64,000 nucleotides of DNA from an uncultured Phascolarctobacterium sp. (GTDB lineage: Bacteria; Bacillota; Negativicutes; Acidaminococcales; Acidaminococcaceae): assembly GCA_900552005.1 (NCBI GenBank), contig URXU01000001.1, positions 128,610-192,609 on the forward strand. The letters run 5' to 3'. The notes under the pieces were generated by a model that made no database searches, was not told where the DNA came from, and worked only from the letters and a program-made list of their open reading frames with translations. Positions 46,220 through 54,044 of the stretch are shown here, piece by piece. The translations under genes were made by a program, and so were the position numbers. Position 1 is the stretch's first letter, and every line of letters begins with the position of its first letter.

Positions 46220-47017
46220 TTACTTCCTTTGTTCTTCTTTTACCTGTTCCGCATGCGAAAATTCCTTCATCTCAGCATGTACGCCTGCTTCAGCAAAGGT
46301 TTCCATTTCCTTATAGGCCTTTAAGCCCGCATCAAATAATGTAAAGGCCAGCGCCGCTCCTTCTCCGCAGCCATCGGTAATATTAAGGCGCAGCGGTGCA
46401 TCTAAGCCAATTTCCGTAAGTTCTTTTTCCATGCCGTCTTCCAAAGTGATATGACCGGCAAAGCAGTATTCCTGAACAAGTTTATTATAGGTCATTGCTT
46501 TTCGCAAAGCTCTACAGGTAGCAATACCATCCAGCATTACTGGAATTTTTAGCGCGGCAGCCTGCAAAAGTGCTCCGGCCATAGCCGCAACAACCAGCTC
46601 ATCATCATTGTTCAAGCAGCCAAAGCCCAACATCTGAAGCTTATCTTTAGCCGCATGCTCCTTAACTAAAAGCGCTCCCTCAGCCAGAGCTTCTGCTTCA
46701 TCAGCTGCCATAACCAGCAAAGGCACTGCCTGCGCTCCTGTTTCAGCTGCCAGCACATTTACCGGCCAGCGTCCAAGCAGAATTTTTTCTGCGGCAGCAG
46801 AGCTTTTAATATTGCCCCAGATTAACAGACATTTTTTCGGATAATCAAGGTCTTCCTTAGCATATTTGCCTGTAATAGCCGCATATCTGGTTACCATGGT
46901 TTCCAGCTTAGCCAGAGAGCCCACGGGTTTTATCAGATTGTCAAATCTTTCCTGTGCTTTACCAGCACAAGCTTCGTCAACAGCAGTAATCTGCTCAATA
47001 ACTTCTTCTATCTGCAT
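46220..47017 (-). CDS. CobT paralogue lacking catalytic motifs (ArsB-like)
   Basis: A 265-residue homologue of nicotinate-nucleotide:base phosphoribosyltransferase, shorter than the neighbouring CobT (340). The start KPVGSLAKLETMVTRYAAITGK matches the CobT N-terminal KPEGSLGKLEEMVELYAAMT. It lacks CobT's GDHGI motif, and the catalytic GEGTGA of CobT aligns with GCGEGA, so the catalytic Glu position is Cys. Sporomusa ArsAB is a heterodimer of two CobT homologues that attaches phenol or p-cresol; this pair in one operon resembles it. Homology is clear, function inferred. Confidence 0.7.
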   Translation of the reverse strand: MQIEEVIEQITAVDEACAGKAQERFDNLIKPVGSLAKLETMVTRYAAITGKYAKEDLDYPKKCLLIWGNIKSSAAAEKILLGRWPVNVLAAETGAQAVPLLVMAADEAEALAEGALLVKEHAAKDKLQMLGFGCLNNDDELVVAAMAGALLQAAALKIPVMLDGIATCRALRKAMTYNKLVQEYCFAGHITLEDGMEKELTEIGLDAPLRLNITDGCGEGAALAFTLFDAGLKAYKEMETFAEAGVHAEMKEFSHAEQVKEEQRK

Positions 47018-47032
47018 TGTATCCTCCTTTAA

Positions 47033-47770
47033 TTAACGCAATATATACACTGCGGCCAACAAGTACATTATATTGCCGCATTCAGTTAAAAATCCGTACG
47101 TATCACCGGTAAGCCCACCCAGCTGCTTCGCCAAATACCTTGCTAACATAAAACTGAGTACAAAGGCTGCAACACCGGCATAAAAATACTGCAGCCCGCA
47201 AGCTAATAATATTGCAGTACCTATAATGAAGGCTATATAGGAATAAGCAGGTTTGGCATAACTGGTAAACATATGTCCGATACCGGTTTTGCGCGCATAT
47301 TTAAAATTCACTATATAATTAACCATGAAGGTTCGAGTAGCTGCTGACATGGCAATTAAGGCTATCGTCAGTTTCTGCCCGTCAATATATGTATATGCCG
47401 CTATTTTCAAAAGCACCAAGCATACCAAGGCAATAACCGCATTGGAACCCACATGGCTGTCTTTCATAATTTCCAGCATCCGCTCTCTATTACGCGCACT
47501 AAATACGCCGTCAGAAGTGTCCATAAAGCCATCATACATTAACCCGCCGATAATCACTATTTCAGCTAAAATAAGCATTACCGCCCGCATGAATAACGGC
47601 GTCTGGAAATATAACAATATATAATTAGCAGCTCCCAAAAAGAGACCGATAACCAATCCTACCAGCGGAAAATAAGGAACGCTTCTGGAAAAATCATCAT
47701 CACGCCAATCCGTACGGTTGGAAAAGCGTATCCTTGTCAAAAATTCCAGACAGGTTATAAAATCACGCAT
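47033..47770 (-). CDS. cobS: Adenosylcobinamide-GDP ribazoletransferase (cobalamin synthase)
   Basis: Integral membrane enzyme joining the activated corrinoid to the lower-ligand nucleoside. The 245-residue protein has several transmembrane segments and the metal-binding motif DGFMDTSDGV, followed by REMLEIMKDSHVG-type sequence. Start at 47770 overlaps the CobT gene by eight bases (ATGCGTGA); the longer frame to 47803 is not needed. It sits between the two CobT homologues. Confidence 0.93.
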   Translation of the reverse strand: MRDFITCLEFLTRIRFSNRTDWRDDDFSRSVPYFPLVGLVIGLFLGAANYILLYFQTPLFMRAVMLILAEIVIIGGLMYDGFMDTSDGVFSARNRERMLEIMKDSHVGSNAVIALVCLVLLKIAAYTYIDGQKLTIALIAMSAATRTFMVNYIVNFKYARKTGIGHMFTSYAKPAYSYIAFIIGTAILLACGLQYFYAGVAAFVLSFMLARYLAKQLGGLTGDTYGFLTECGNIMYLLAAVYILR

Positions 47771-48785
47771 GAGTGCACCTGCCAAGTTTATTATATACAT
47801 CAATCGCAGCCTGTAAAATTACTATTGCCAAGCTTGCACCCGTTCCTTCACCCAAACGCATGCCGGCATCGACAATAGGCGTCAATTGCAGCACGTCCAG
47901 CATTTTTTTGTGAGAAATTTCCGCACTGAGATGTGAACACAGCATATAATCAGCGCAGGCAGGATAAAGTCCGTAAGCCAACAGGGCGGCAGCAGTAGCG
48001 TTAACGCCATCTACCATGGTAGGCACGCGGCGTCTGGCGCCCGCAATAATCATACCTGCCAGGCCGGCATGGTCATAACCGCCAACCTTGCAGAGAATAT
48101 CCATGGCATCTCCCTGAAGCGGTTTATTTTTAGCCAAACCATCACTGACAACCTGACGTTTGATTATCATACGCTCATCATTTATACCAGTACCACGGCC
48201 AACCGTAAGTTCCGGCGGCAAGCCTAAAAAGGCAGATACAATCGCCGCTGTAGAAGTAGTATTGCCTATACCCATTTCTGCAGTTGCCAGCAGATTATAG
48301 CCCTGATCAATGCAGGCGTCCGCCATCTGCATACCGGCCTTCAGAGCCTGCTCAGCCTGCTGCCTTGTCATTGCCGGTCCCTGAGTAAAATCTTCTGTGC
48401 CCCAGGCAACTTTCATCTGATGAACTTTCGGCAGATGGCTAAGATCAAAAGCCGTACCTACGTCAACTACAATTACATCAGCATTGGCGTGCCGCGCCAT
48501 TACATTGGCACCGGCAGTTTCTCTCATATAGCCGTTAATCATCTGCATGGTAACTTCCTGCGGATAAGCACTGACACCATATTTGGCAATGCCGTGGTCC
48601 CCGCACATAAGCAGCATGGCAGTCTTAATTTTTTCCGGCAGCGGCTTGGCGGTCATTGCTGCATACAATTCTACCATTTCTTCCAGTTTTCCGAGACTTC
48701 CTTCGGGTTTTTCCATTTGCTGCCAGCCCGCTCTCACTTGAGCTGCTGCAGTTTTATCTAATGCCGGTATCTTAATATTTTCCAT
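47763..48785 (-). CDS. cobT: Nicotinate-nucleotide:base phosphoribosyltransferase (CobT/ArsA)
   Basis: Transfers the ribose phosphate of NaMN to the lower-ligand base. The 340-residue protein has the CobT landmarks KPEGSLGKLEEM, MCGDHGIAKYGVS, GMGIGNTTSTAA-type segment (EMGIGNTTSTAA) and the catalytic RLGEGTGASLA with Glu at about residue 313. In a genome with a second CobT-like gene two genes away, it may be the ArsA half of an ArsAB-like heterodimer. ATG at 48785 has GGAGA five bases upstream, two bases after cobU ends. Confidence 0.93.
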   Translation of the reverse strand: MENIKIPALDKTAAAQVRAGWQQMEKPEGSLGKLEEMVELYAAMTAKPLPEKIKTAMLLMCGDHGIAKYGVSAYPQEVTMQMINGYMRETAGANVMARHANADVIVVDVGTAFDLSHLPKVHQMKVAWGTEDFTQGPAMTRQQAEQALKAGMQMADACIDQGYNLLATAEMGIGNTTSTAAIVSAFLGLPPELTVGRGTGINDERMIIKRQVVSDGLAKNKPLQGDAMDILCKVGGYDHAGLAGMIIAGARRRVPTMVDGVNATAAALLAYGLYPACADYMLCSHLSAEISHKKMLDVLQLTPIVDAGMRLGEGTGASLAIVILQAAIDVYNKLGRCTHA

Positions 48786-48786
48786 T

Positions 48787-49368
48787 CTATTCTCCTTCAT
48801 CTTCAAATTTATAAGCCAGTTTCTTCACATCCACAGCCTGCCCTGCTACGCAGTAAAATACCCTGTCACAAGCAGCGGCTACTCGCTGATTGACCCATCC
48901 CGACAAATCGCTGTATTCTCTGCCCATCTTGGTGGCAGGAATAATACCGCTGCCAACTTCGTTGCTGACAAATACCACCAGTTTACCGCATGCTTTAGCA
49001 GCTTGCAGCAATTTATCGATTTCAGCAAAAACATAATCACAGCGCTCAGCAAAAGTACCCTGCGGCGCATTTTTTCCATACATCATATTGGCCATATAGA
49101 CTGTCAGACAATCAAATAAAACAGCGCCCGTATCGTCACTAAGACTCGCCAAAACATTTTCCGCATGATAGGGCGCCTCGTGATTTAGCCATCTACCGCC
49201 TGCGCGTCTTGCCTGATGCAGGCGAACCCTTTCCGCCATTTCCTCATCTAAAATCTCAGCTGTAGCTATATAGTCGCATTTGGGAGAAAAATGCAGGACA
49301 TATTTTTCAGCAAATTCACTTTTCCCGCTTCGGGAACCGCCGGTAACAAGTACCAGTTTACTTTCCAT
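48787..49368 (-). CDS. cobU: Adenosylcobinamide kinase / GTP:adenosylcobinamide-phosphate guanylyltransferase
   Basis: Phosphorylates and GMP-activates adenosylcobinamide. The 193-residue protein has the P-loop GGSRSGKS (residues 9-16), RLHQARR with the guanylyl-accepting histidine, and VFVSNEVGSGIIP. First gene of the operon, behind the cobalamin riboswitch. GGGAGG at 49381-49386 is the likely ribosome-binding site of the ATG at 49368. The frame to 49425 merely reads the terminator hairpin. Confidence 0.94.
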   Translation of the reverse strand: MESKLVLVTGGSRSGKSEFAEKYVLHFSPKCDYIATAEILDEEMAERVRLHQARRAGGRWLNHEAPYHAENVLASLSDDTGAVLFDCLTVYMANMMYGKNAPQGTFAERCDYVFAEIDKLLQAAKACGKLVVFVSNEVGSGIIPATKMGREYSDLSGWVNQRVAAACDRVFYCVAGQAVDVKKLAYKFEDEGE

Positions 49369-49394
49369 GATAAAAGATAACCTCCCTTCTAAAT

Positions 49395-49421
49395 AAAAAA
49401 TCCTCCCATGGCCATGGGAGG
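49395..49421 (-). terminator. Riboswitch-controlled terminator before cobU
   Basis: A palindrome (49402-49411 with 49412-49421; effective stem CCTCCCAT/ATGGGAGG with GGCC loop) followed on the minus strand by T6. It lies between the cobalamin aptamer and the cobU ribosome-binding site. Its CCTCCC arm could also pair with the GGGAGG ribosome-binding site at 49381-49386. Confidence 0.88.
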
Positions 49422-49469
49422 ACATAAAAATTCTGCATATACGAAAACCAGCCTATCTCCCGTAGGCCA

Positions 49470-49640
49470 CACGGTTTCGTGACAGGCAGGTCTCCTGGCT
49501 TAGCTTCATCATTCAGCGCGCCTTCCCGGCCCTTAGCCAGTGACATTTTGCGCGAACTCCACTTACAGTAGCGGGACTGCTCCGGATTCTCACCGGTATT
49601 CCCTTTTCAGCACTAACCGCAGTTAATGCACCTGTCAATA
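49470..49640 (-). promoter_or_regulatory. Cobalamin riboswitch aptamer
   Basis: The minus strand carries the B12 box AGCCAGGAGACCTGCC (49485-49500), GAGTTCGCGC-type and CCGGTGAGAATCCGGAGC-like paired elements, and the 5' start near GGTGCATTAACTG. All are standard parts of the cobalamin riboswitch. Together with the terminator at 49395-49421 it should shut off cobU-cobC when adenosylcobalamin is plentiful. End positions are approximate. Confidence 0.95.
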
Positions 49641-49693
49641 TTTTCCAATAATTTATATTCTACGTAAACTGAAAAACTCCTGCTGTAAAAATA

Positions 49694-49721
49694 AAAAGCG
49701 GACTAAAACTTGTCCGCTTTT
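49694..49721 (-). terminator. Terminator of the carboxylesterase gene
   Basis: Stem 49694-49703 with 49712-49721 (10 bp), followed on the minus strand by a T-rich stretch. It directly follows the esterase stop and precedes the cobalamin riboswitch region. Confidence 0.85.
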
Positions 49722-49725
49722 ATTT

Positions 49726-51396
49726 TTATTGATTATGATATTTGGCATCCAGCTTCTGACTGAACCATCTGCCATTTAAAACATAATGCATAATATATTG
49801 TTTATCGTCTTCTTTGATGCTGCTATCCGCTTCCATTTCCTGTAAAACGTCATCATAACTTGTAGCATCATGACGCAAATATACAAGTGCACTGTTTTTA
49901 TCGGCATCAAAAACCATTTCAGCACGATTTTTCTTATTCCATTTATCCCAATGCTGCGGCAGCAGTTCATTATTGGGGTTGCCGGTTCTGATGAAACTTG
50001 CCAAAGATGCGGTAAATACTTTACTTAACTCTTGCGCGCCTACTGTTTGAAAAATATCGGTGTTTTGGGTATAAGGATATGGCTGATCAGTAATAAAAGG
50101 CAAAAAGATGCCATGTACCGCACCGGTTTTCAAAACATATTGCTCTCCGGATACGGCTGGATTATGCGCAAATTCGAATTTGCATACATAAATATCATTA
50201 TCATAGTGGTCATAAATTTTCTGCGCAGCTTCCTGCCCGTTAAAATATCCGTAAAGCTTGCTGCCATATTTATTGGCGAAAGCAAATTCCTGTCCGTCGT
50301 AAGTTCCCGGTTGAATTTTAGCCAGTCTGTTCTTAAAATATGGATCACGGGAAACAAAAGAGCTGAATTCATCAGCGCTGGCCAACATAAGTAATGGCAC
50401 GCTGTTCATTTTCTTAACATCAAAGCCTTGTGCCGGCAATACATATCCGTCCGCATAAAGATGCGGAAAAGATTTCATTCTGATAACAGCGCCGGCCATT
50501 ACCGGCGCCAGTCTTTCGGCCGGCAGCTTATTAAGATATTCCCTAACATCTGCAGCATCGCTGAGCAGCCAGCGAGCAGCGGCGTCAGTATCTGTAAATA
50601 AGCCATCTTCCACAGCTAAAGGAGCAAGATTTTCAGCAAGTATCTGTTGGCTTTCTTTATAGTCAGCTACAGTTAAACCTCCGCTGAAAGAAATAGCCTT
50701 ATTAAATTTATCTTTAAAAACAGGTGAAATCAGCATAGCCATAACATCACGGCCGCCGGCAGAAAAACCACTTACCGTGATATTATGCGGATTACCGCCA
50801 AAACCGGCAATATTCCTTTTAATCCAATCAAGTGCAAAGGCCTGGTCCAGCAAACCATAGTTGCCGGAATCTGCCAGCTTGTCACCACTGTGCAAGGCTG
50901 ATAGATTATTAAAACCTAAAACCCCTAAACGATACTGTACGGAAACATAAACAGCATTTGCCTCAGCTGCAAATTTATCACCAATCCACAATCTGCTGTT
51001 GCTGGTCTGATTGTTGCCGCCATGAACAAATACTATTACCGGCAGATTACGCTCCTTAGTGTCCGGACGATAAATATCCAAAGTCAGGATACCTTCCTTA
51101 CCAATAACCTGCTTGCCATTAAACTGAATATTCGCAGGAGCATATTTATCACATATTTTTACTCCATCATAGGCCGGTGCAGGCTGCGGATTTTTCCATC
51201 TGTTTTTACCGTCAGCAACAGCAGCATAAGGTATACCAAGCCATTTTACATTATGATAACGTTCATCATAAATACCCTCTACCTTACCGGCATCAGTTGC
51301 AACCACATTGTTGAAATTAGCTGCCCAAAGAATATTGCCAGCTAAAATCTGCAGTAAGCAGAAAATACTGACCAGCGAAAAAATTTTAAATCTCAT
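49726..51396 (-). CDS. Secreted type B carboxylesterase
   Basis: Alpha/beta-hydrolase of 556 residues with an N-terminal signal peptide (about 1-26, ending NILWAA). It has the oxyanion-hole motif HGGN (125-128), the nucleophile elbow GFSAGG with Ser212, an acid in the DEFSSF region and a late histidine in AVHGIFLPF. This is the para-nitrobenzyl-esterase/acetylcholinesterase-like family. In a diderm the product would be periplasmic or exported. Natural substrate unknown. Its leader holds a terminator 30 bases before the start. Confidence 0.9.
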   Translation of the reverse strand: MRFKIFSLVSIFCLLQILAGNILWAANFNNVVATDAGKVEGIYDERYHNVKWLGIPYAAVADGKNRWKNPQPAPAYDGVKICDKYAPANIQFNGKQVIGKEGILTLDIYRPDTKERNLPVIVFVHGGNNQTSNSRLWIGDKFAAEANAVYVSVQYRLGVLGFNNLSALHSGDKLADSGNYGLLDQAFALDWIKRNIAGFGGNPHNITVSGFSAGGRDVMAMLISPVFKDKFNKAISFSGGLTVADYKESQQILAENLAPLAVEDGLFTDTDAAARWLLSDAADVREYLNKLPAERLAPVMAGAVIRMKSFPHLYADGYVLPAQGFDVKKMNSVPLLMLASADEFSSFVSRDPYFKNRLAKIQPGTYDGQEFAFANKYGSKLYGYFNGQEAAQKIYDHYDNDIYVCKFEFAHNPAVSGEQYVLKTGAVHGIFLPFITDQPYPYTQNTDIFQTVGAQELSKVFTASLASFIRTGNPNNELLPQHWDKWNKKNRAEMVFDADKNSALVYLRHDATSYDDVLQEMEADSSIKEDDKQYIMHYVLNGRWFSQKLDAKYHNQ

Positions 51397-51429
51397 TGTT
51401 CTCCCCCTAATAAAATATTAAATGAATAT

Positions 51430-51453
51430 AAAAAACCCGGCATACACCGAGTT
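51430..51453 (-). terminator. Terminator/attenuator in the esterase leader
   Basis: On the minus strand AACTCGG pairs with CCGGGTT (one G-U pair), followed by TTTTTT. It precedes the esterase ATG by about 35 bases and its GGGGGA ribosome-binding site lies in between. It either ends a short upstream RNA or attenuates the esterase. A TATAAT-like box at 51527-51532 suggests a promoter about 75 bases before the hairpin. Confidence 0.55.
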
Positions 51454-51883
51454 CATTAGAACAAGATTATTTAATCTATCTAATTGATGTTGAGATATAT
51501 CCCCATGCTATCCAAAAACATTTTCTATTATATCATATATATTATACAATAGAAACATCTGCTCTTATACATTCCATATATTCCACAAATCTCTTAAACT
51601 AATTTCAAACTCATTATTGTAATGTACAATGATAAACTCGTAATACTGTTGGTATTTCAAATACGGAAGTTATAATAGCTTAATTAACATCAGTATTTAA
51701 TGTTTATGCTCTTTATCAGTCCACCGGTATTTTCTTAACTGAAGATTACAACTTACTGGAAAATCCTGTAAGCTTAATATAAATAACAGAGGAAAATATA
51801 GCTGGTTTATGTCTTGCATCAGGTCCAGTAGGTCTTTTAGCTGGTCTGCTTGCTAATGATAATAAAAGAATGTTTGCTGTGCT
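51454..51883. other. AT-rich region without intact genes
   Basis: About 430 bases with no intact ORF. On the plus strand one frame from about 51700 to 51885 reads NVYALYQSTGIFLTED...AGLCLASGPVGLLAGLL with a stop inside; I do not recognise it. It is AT-richer than its surroundings and adjoins the recombinase fragment, so it is probably degraded mobile DNA. Confidence 0.4.
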
Positions 51884-52147
51884 TTTAAAATATTACCTGA
51901 TTATCGTTATGAATCATGTAAAGAACTCAATCTACCAAAATTTAGTCCACATATTCTACGCCACAGCTATGCTTCATTACTATATAATCAATCTAAAAAT
52001 ATATTGGTTGTTTCTAAATAAATAGGTCATAAAGGCCCTGCAATAACTTATGAAGTGTATTCCCACATGCTTCCGGAAGAAGATAGAAAAGCTATTGATA
52101 ACTTGGAAAATATAGAAGCAAAAACTGTAGAAACAATAGAAATTTAG
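51884..52147 (+). pseudogene. C-terminal fragment of a tyrosine recombinase, with internal stop
   Basis: The plus strand encodes FSPHILRHSYASLLY (the R-H box of tyrosine integrases), then a stop at 52019-52021, then IGHKGPAITYEVYSHM (the GH box and catalytic tyrosine), ending at 52147. The N-terminal DNA-binding domain and first catalytic arginine are missing. It is the relic of a phage or integrative element integrase, decayed by at least one stop and a truncation. No tRNA or att repeat was seen next to it. Confidence 0.8.
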
Positions 52148-52185
52148 AATATAAAACTCATATTAAACTCAATAGCCATTATACA

Positions 52186-52212
52186 AAAAGAAACCCCAGC
52201 ATAGCTGGGGTT
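52186..52212 (-). terminator. Terminator of rpsB-tsf
   Basis: Stem AACCCCAGC (52192-52200) with GCTGGGGTT (52204-52212), followed on the minus strand by a T-run. Confidence 0.85.
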
Positions 52213-52224
52213 TTTAAAGCTTAA

Positions 52225-53103
52225 TTATTTAATTTGGCTCATAACTTCTGCAGCAAAGTCTTCCTGTTTCTTTTCAATGCCTTCGCCCAGTTGGAAACGA
52301 GCAAATTCAGCTACTTCAGCATTATTAGCTTTCAGCAGTTTAGCAATGGTCTGATCCGGATCTTTAACAAATTCTTGATCCAGCAGGCATACTTCTTTGT
52401 AGAATTTTTGAATACGGCCAATAACCATTTTTTCAATAATTTTTTCAGGTTTGCCTTCATTGCGAGCCTGTTCGGACAGTACTTCTTTTTCATGTTCGAG
52501 TTCGCTTGCAGGAACCTGTTCACGGTTCAGATAGCTCGGATTAGCAGCAGCAATATGCATTGCAACATCTTTGCCCAGTTCTGCGCTGCCACCCTGCATG
52601 TTTACCAGAACACCGATTTTGCCGCCGCCATGAATATAAGCAGCAACTACGCCTTCGGGAACTTCATAACGTGCGAAACGACGAACAGAAATATTTTCAC
52701 CGATTTTAGCGATGCTTTCGGTTACCAATGCGGAAACAGTTTTGCCTTCAATTTCAGAAGCCATTAAAGCGTCCATATCAGCAGGATTGGTTGCTGCAAT
52801 ATGAGCAGCAATAGCATTAACCAATGCTTTGAAATTATCAGTTTTAGCAACAAAGTCGGTTTCGCAGTTAACTTCTACGATAACGCCAACTTTGCCCTCT
52901 TCACTTACATAAGATGCAACAACACCTTCAGCAGCTACGCGGCTTGCTTTTTTAGCAGCAGCAGCCAGACCTTTTTCACGCAAAAAGTCGATAGCTTTAT
53001 CCATATCGCCTTCTACAGCGGTCAGAGCTTTTTTGCAGTCCATCATACCTGCGCCGGTACGTTCACGCAGTTCTTTAACCAATGCAGCAGTAATTTGAGC
53101 CAT
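52225..53103 (-). CDS. tsf: Elongation factor Ts
   Basis: Guanine-nucleotide exchange factor for EF-Tu. The 292-residue protein has the N-terminal UBA-like domain ([15 protein letters not shown]), [10 protein letters not shown] of the core and the subdomains ending with [10 protein letters not shown]. It follows rpsB by 27 bases, the universal arrangement. Confidence 0.98.
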   Translation of the reverse strand: MAQITAALVKELRERTGAGMMDCKKALTAVEGDMDKAIDFLREKGLAAAAKKASRVAAEGVVASYVSEEGKVGVIVEVNCETDFVAKTDNFKALVNAIAAHIAATNPADMDALMASEIEGKTVSALVTESIAKIGENISVRRFARYEVPEGVVAAYIHGGGKIGVLVNMQGGSAELGKDVAMHIAAANPSYLNREQVPASELEHEKEVLSEQARNEGKPEKIIEKMVIGRIQKFYKEVCLLDQEFVKDPDQTIAKLLKANNAEVAEFARFQLGEGIEKKQEDFAAEVMSQIK

Positions 53104-53130
53104 TAGTTATTCCTCCTACTTTAAATTAAA

Positions 53131-53868
53131 TTATTCAGCGTCTTCAGCAGCAACTGCTTCTTCGGCAGCAGCTTCTTCAGTCTGCATGCCCTGACGGCCT
53201 TCCAAAACAGCGTCTGCCATTTTAGCGGTCAGCAGTTTTACAGCGCGGATTGCATCGTCATTTGCAGGAATTACATGATCGATTTCATCCGGATCACAGT
53301 TGGTGTCAACAGTTGCAACGATAGGAATATTCAGCTTGTGTGCTTCAAGAACAGCGATATGTTCTTTGCGGGGGTCAACGATGAACAGTGCGCCCGGCAG
53401 TTTTTTCATATCTTTAATGCCGCCCAGATATTTGGTCAGTTTTTCCATTTCATGACGCAGGCCGATAACTTCTTTTTTCGGCAGTACATCAAAAGTGCCG
53501 TCAGCTTCCATTGCTTCCAGTTTGCGAAGACGTGCAATACGGGTTTGAATGGTTTTGAAGTTAGTGAGCATGCCGCCCAGCCAACGTTCGTTTACATAGA
53601 ACATGTTGCAGCGGGTAGCTTCTTCTTTCATAGCTTCCTGAGCTTGTTTTTTAGTACCAACAAACAGAATGTTTTCACCGCTGGCAGCTACTTCACGGAT
53701 GAAGTTATAAGCTTCGTCAACTTTTTTTACGGTTTTTTGCAGGTCGATGATGTAGATACCATTACGTTCGGTGAAAATGTAAGGAGCCATTTTAGGGTTC
53801 CAGCGACGGGTTTGGTGACCAAAATGTACACCAGCTTCAAGTAATTGTTTCATAGAGATAATTGCCAT
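53131..53868 (-). CDS. rpsB: 30S ribosomal protein S2
   Basis: Ribosomal protein of 245 residues starting [26 protein letters not shown], with the conserved RWLGGMLTN and DPRKEHIAV blocks and a variable acidic alanine-rich tail. ATG at 53868 has AGGAGG upstream; the frame to 53898 is spurious. Heads the rpsB-tsf operon, with its own promoter. Confidence 0.98.
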   Translation of the reverse strand: MAIISMKQLLEAGVHFGHQTRRWNPKMAPYIFTERNGIYIIDLQKTVKKVDEAYNFIREVAASGENILFVGTKKQAQEAMKEEATRCNMFYVNERWLGGMLTNFKTIQTRIARLRKLEAMEADGTFDVLPKKEVIGLRHEMEKLTKYLGGIKDMKKLPGALFIVDPRKEHIAVLEAHKLNIPIVATVDTNCDPDEIDHVIPANDDAIRAVKLLTAKMADAVLEGRQGMQTEEAAAEEAVAAEDAE

Positions 53869-53970
53869 TTTTCTTTCCTCCTGTTTTTTCCTCCGCAAAA
53901 CTCATTTCCATCTTAACCACAAGGGACAGCAGACAGATTATTTTGCGTGTGTATTTTTACACCAGCATGA

Positions 53971-53999
53971 ATTATAACATATCATTATTAAATATACAA
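53971..53999 (-). promoter_or_regulatory. Promoter of rpsB-tsf
   Basis: -35 TTGTAT (53994-53999) and -10 TATAAT (53971-53976) with a 17-base spacer on the minus strand. The start would give a leader of about 95 bases before rpsB, long enough for a ribosomal-protein autoregulatory structure that I cannot confirm. Confidence 0.75.
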
Positions 54000-54044
54000 G
54001 AAATTTTTCAGATATTGTTCCGTATTTTACAATAATTACTGCCT

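Noticed and set aside
49369..49425. N-terminal extension of CobU
   Set aside because: The extra residues would be translated from the riboswitch terminator hairpin.
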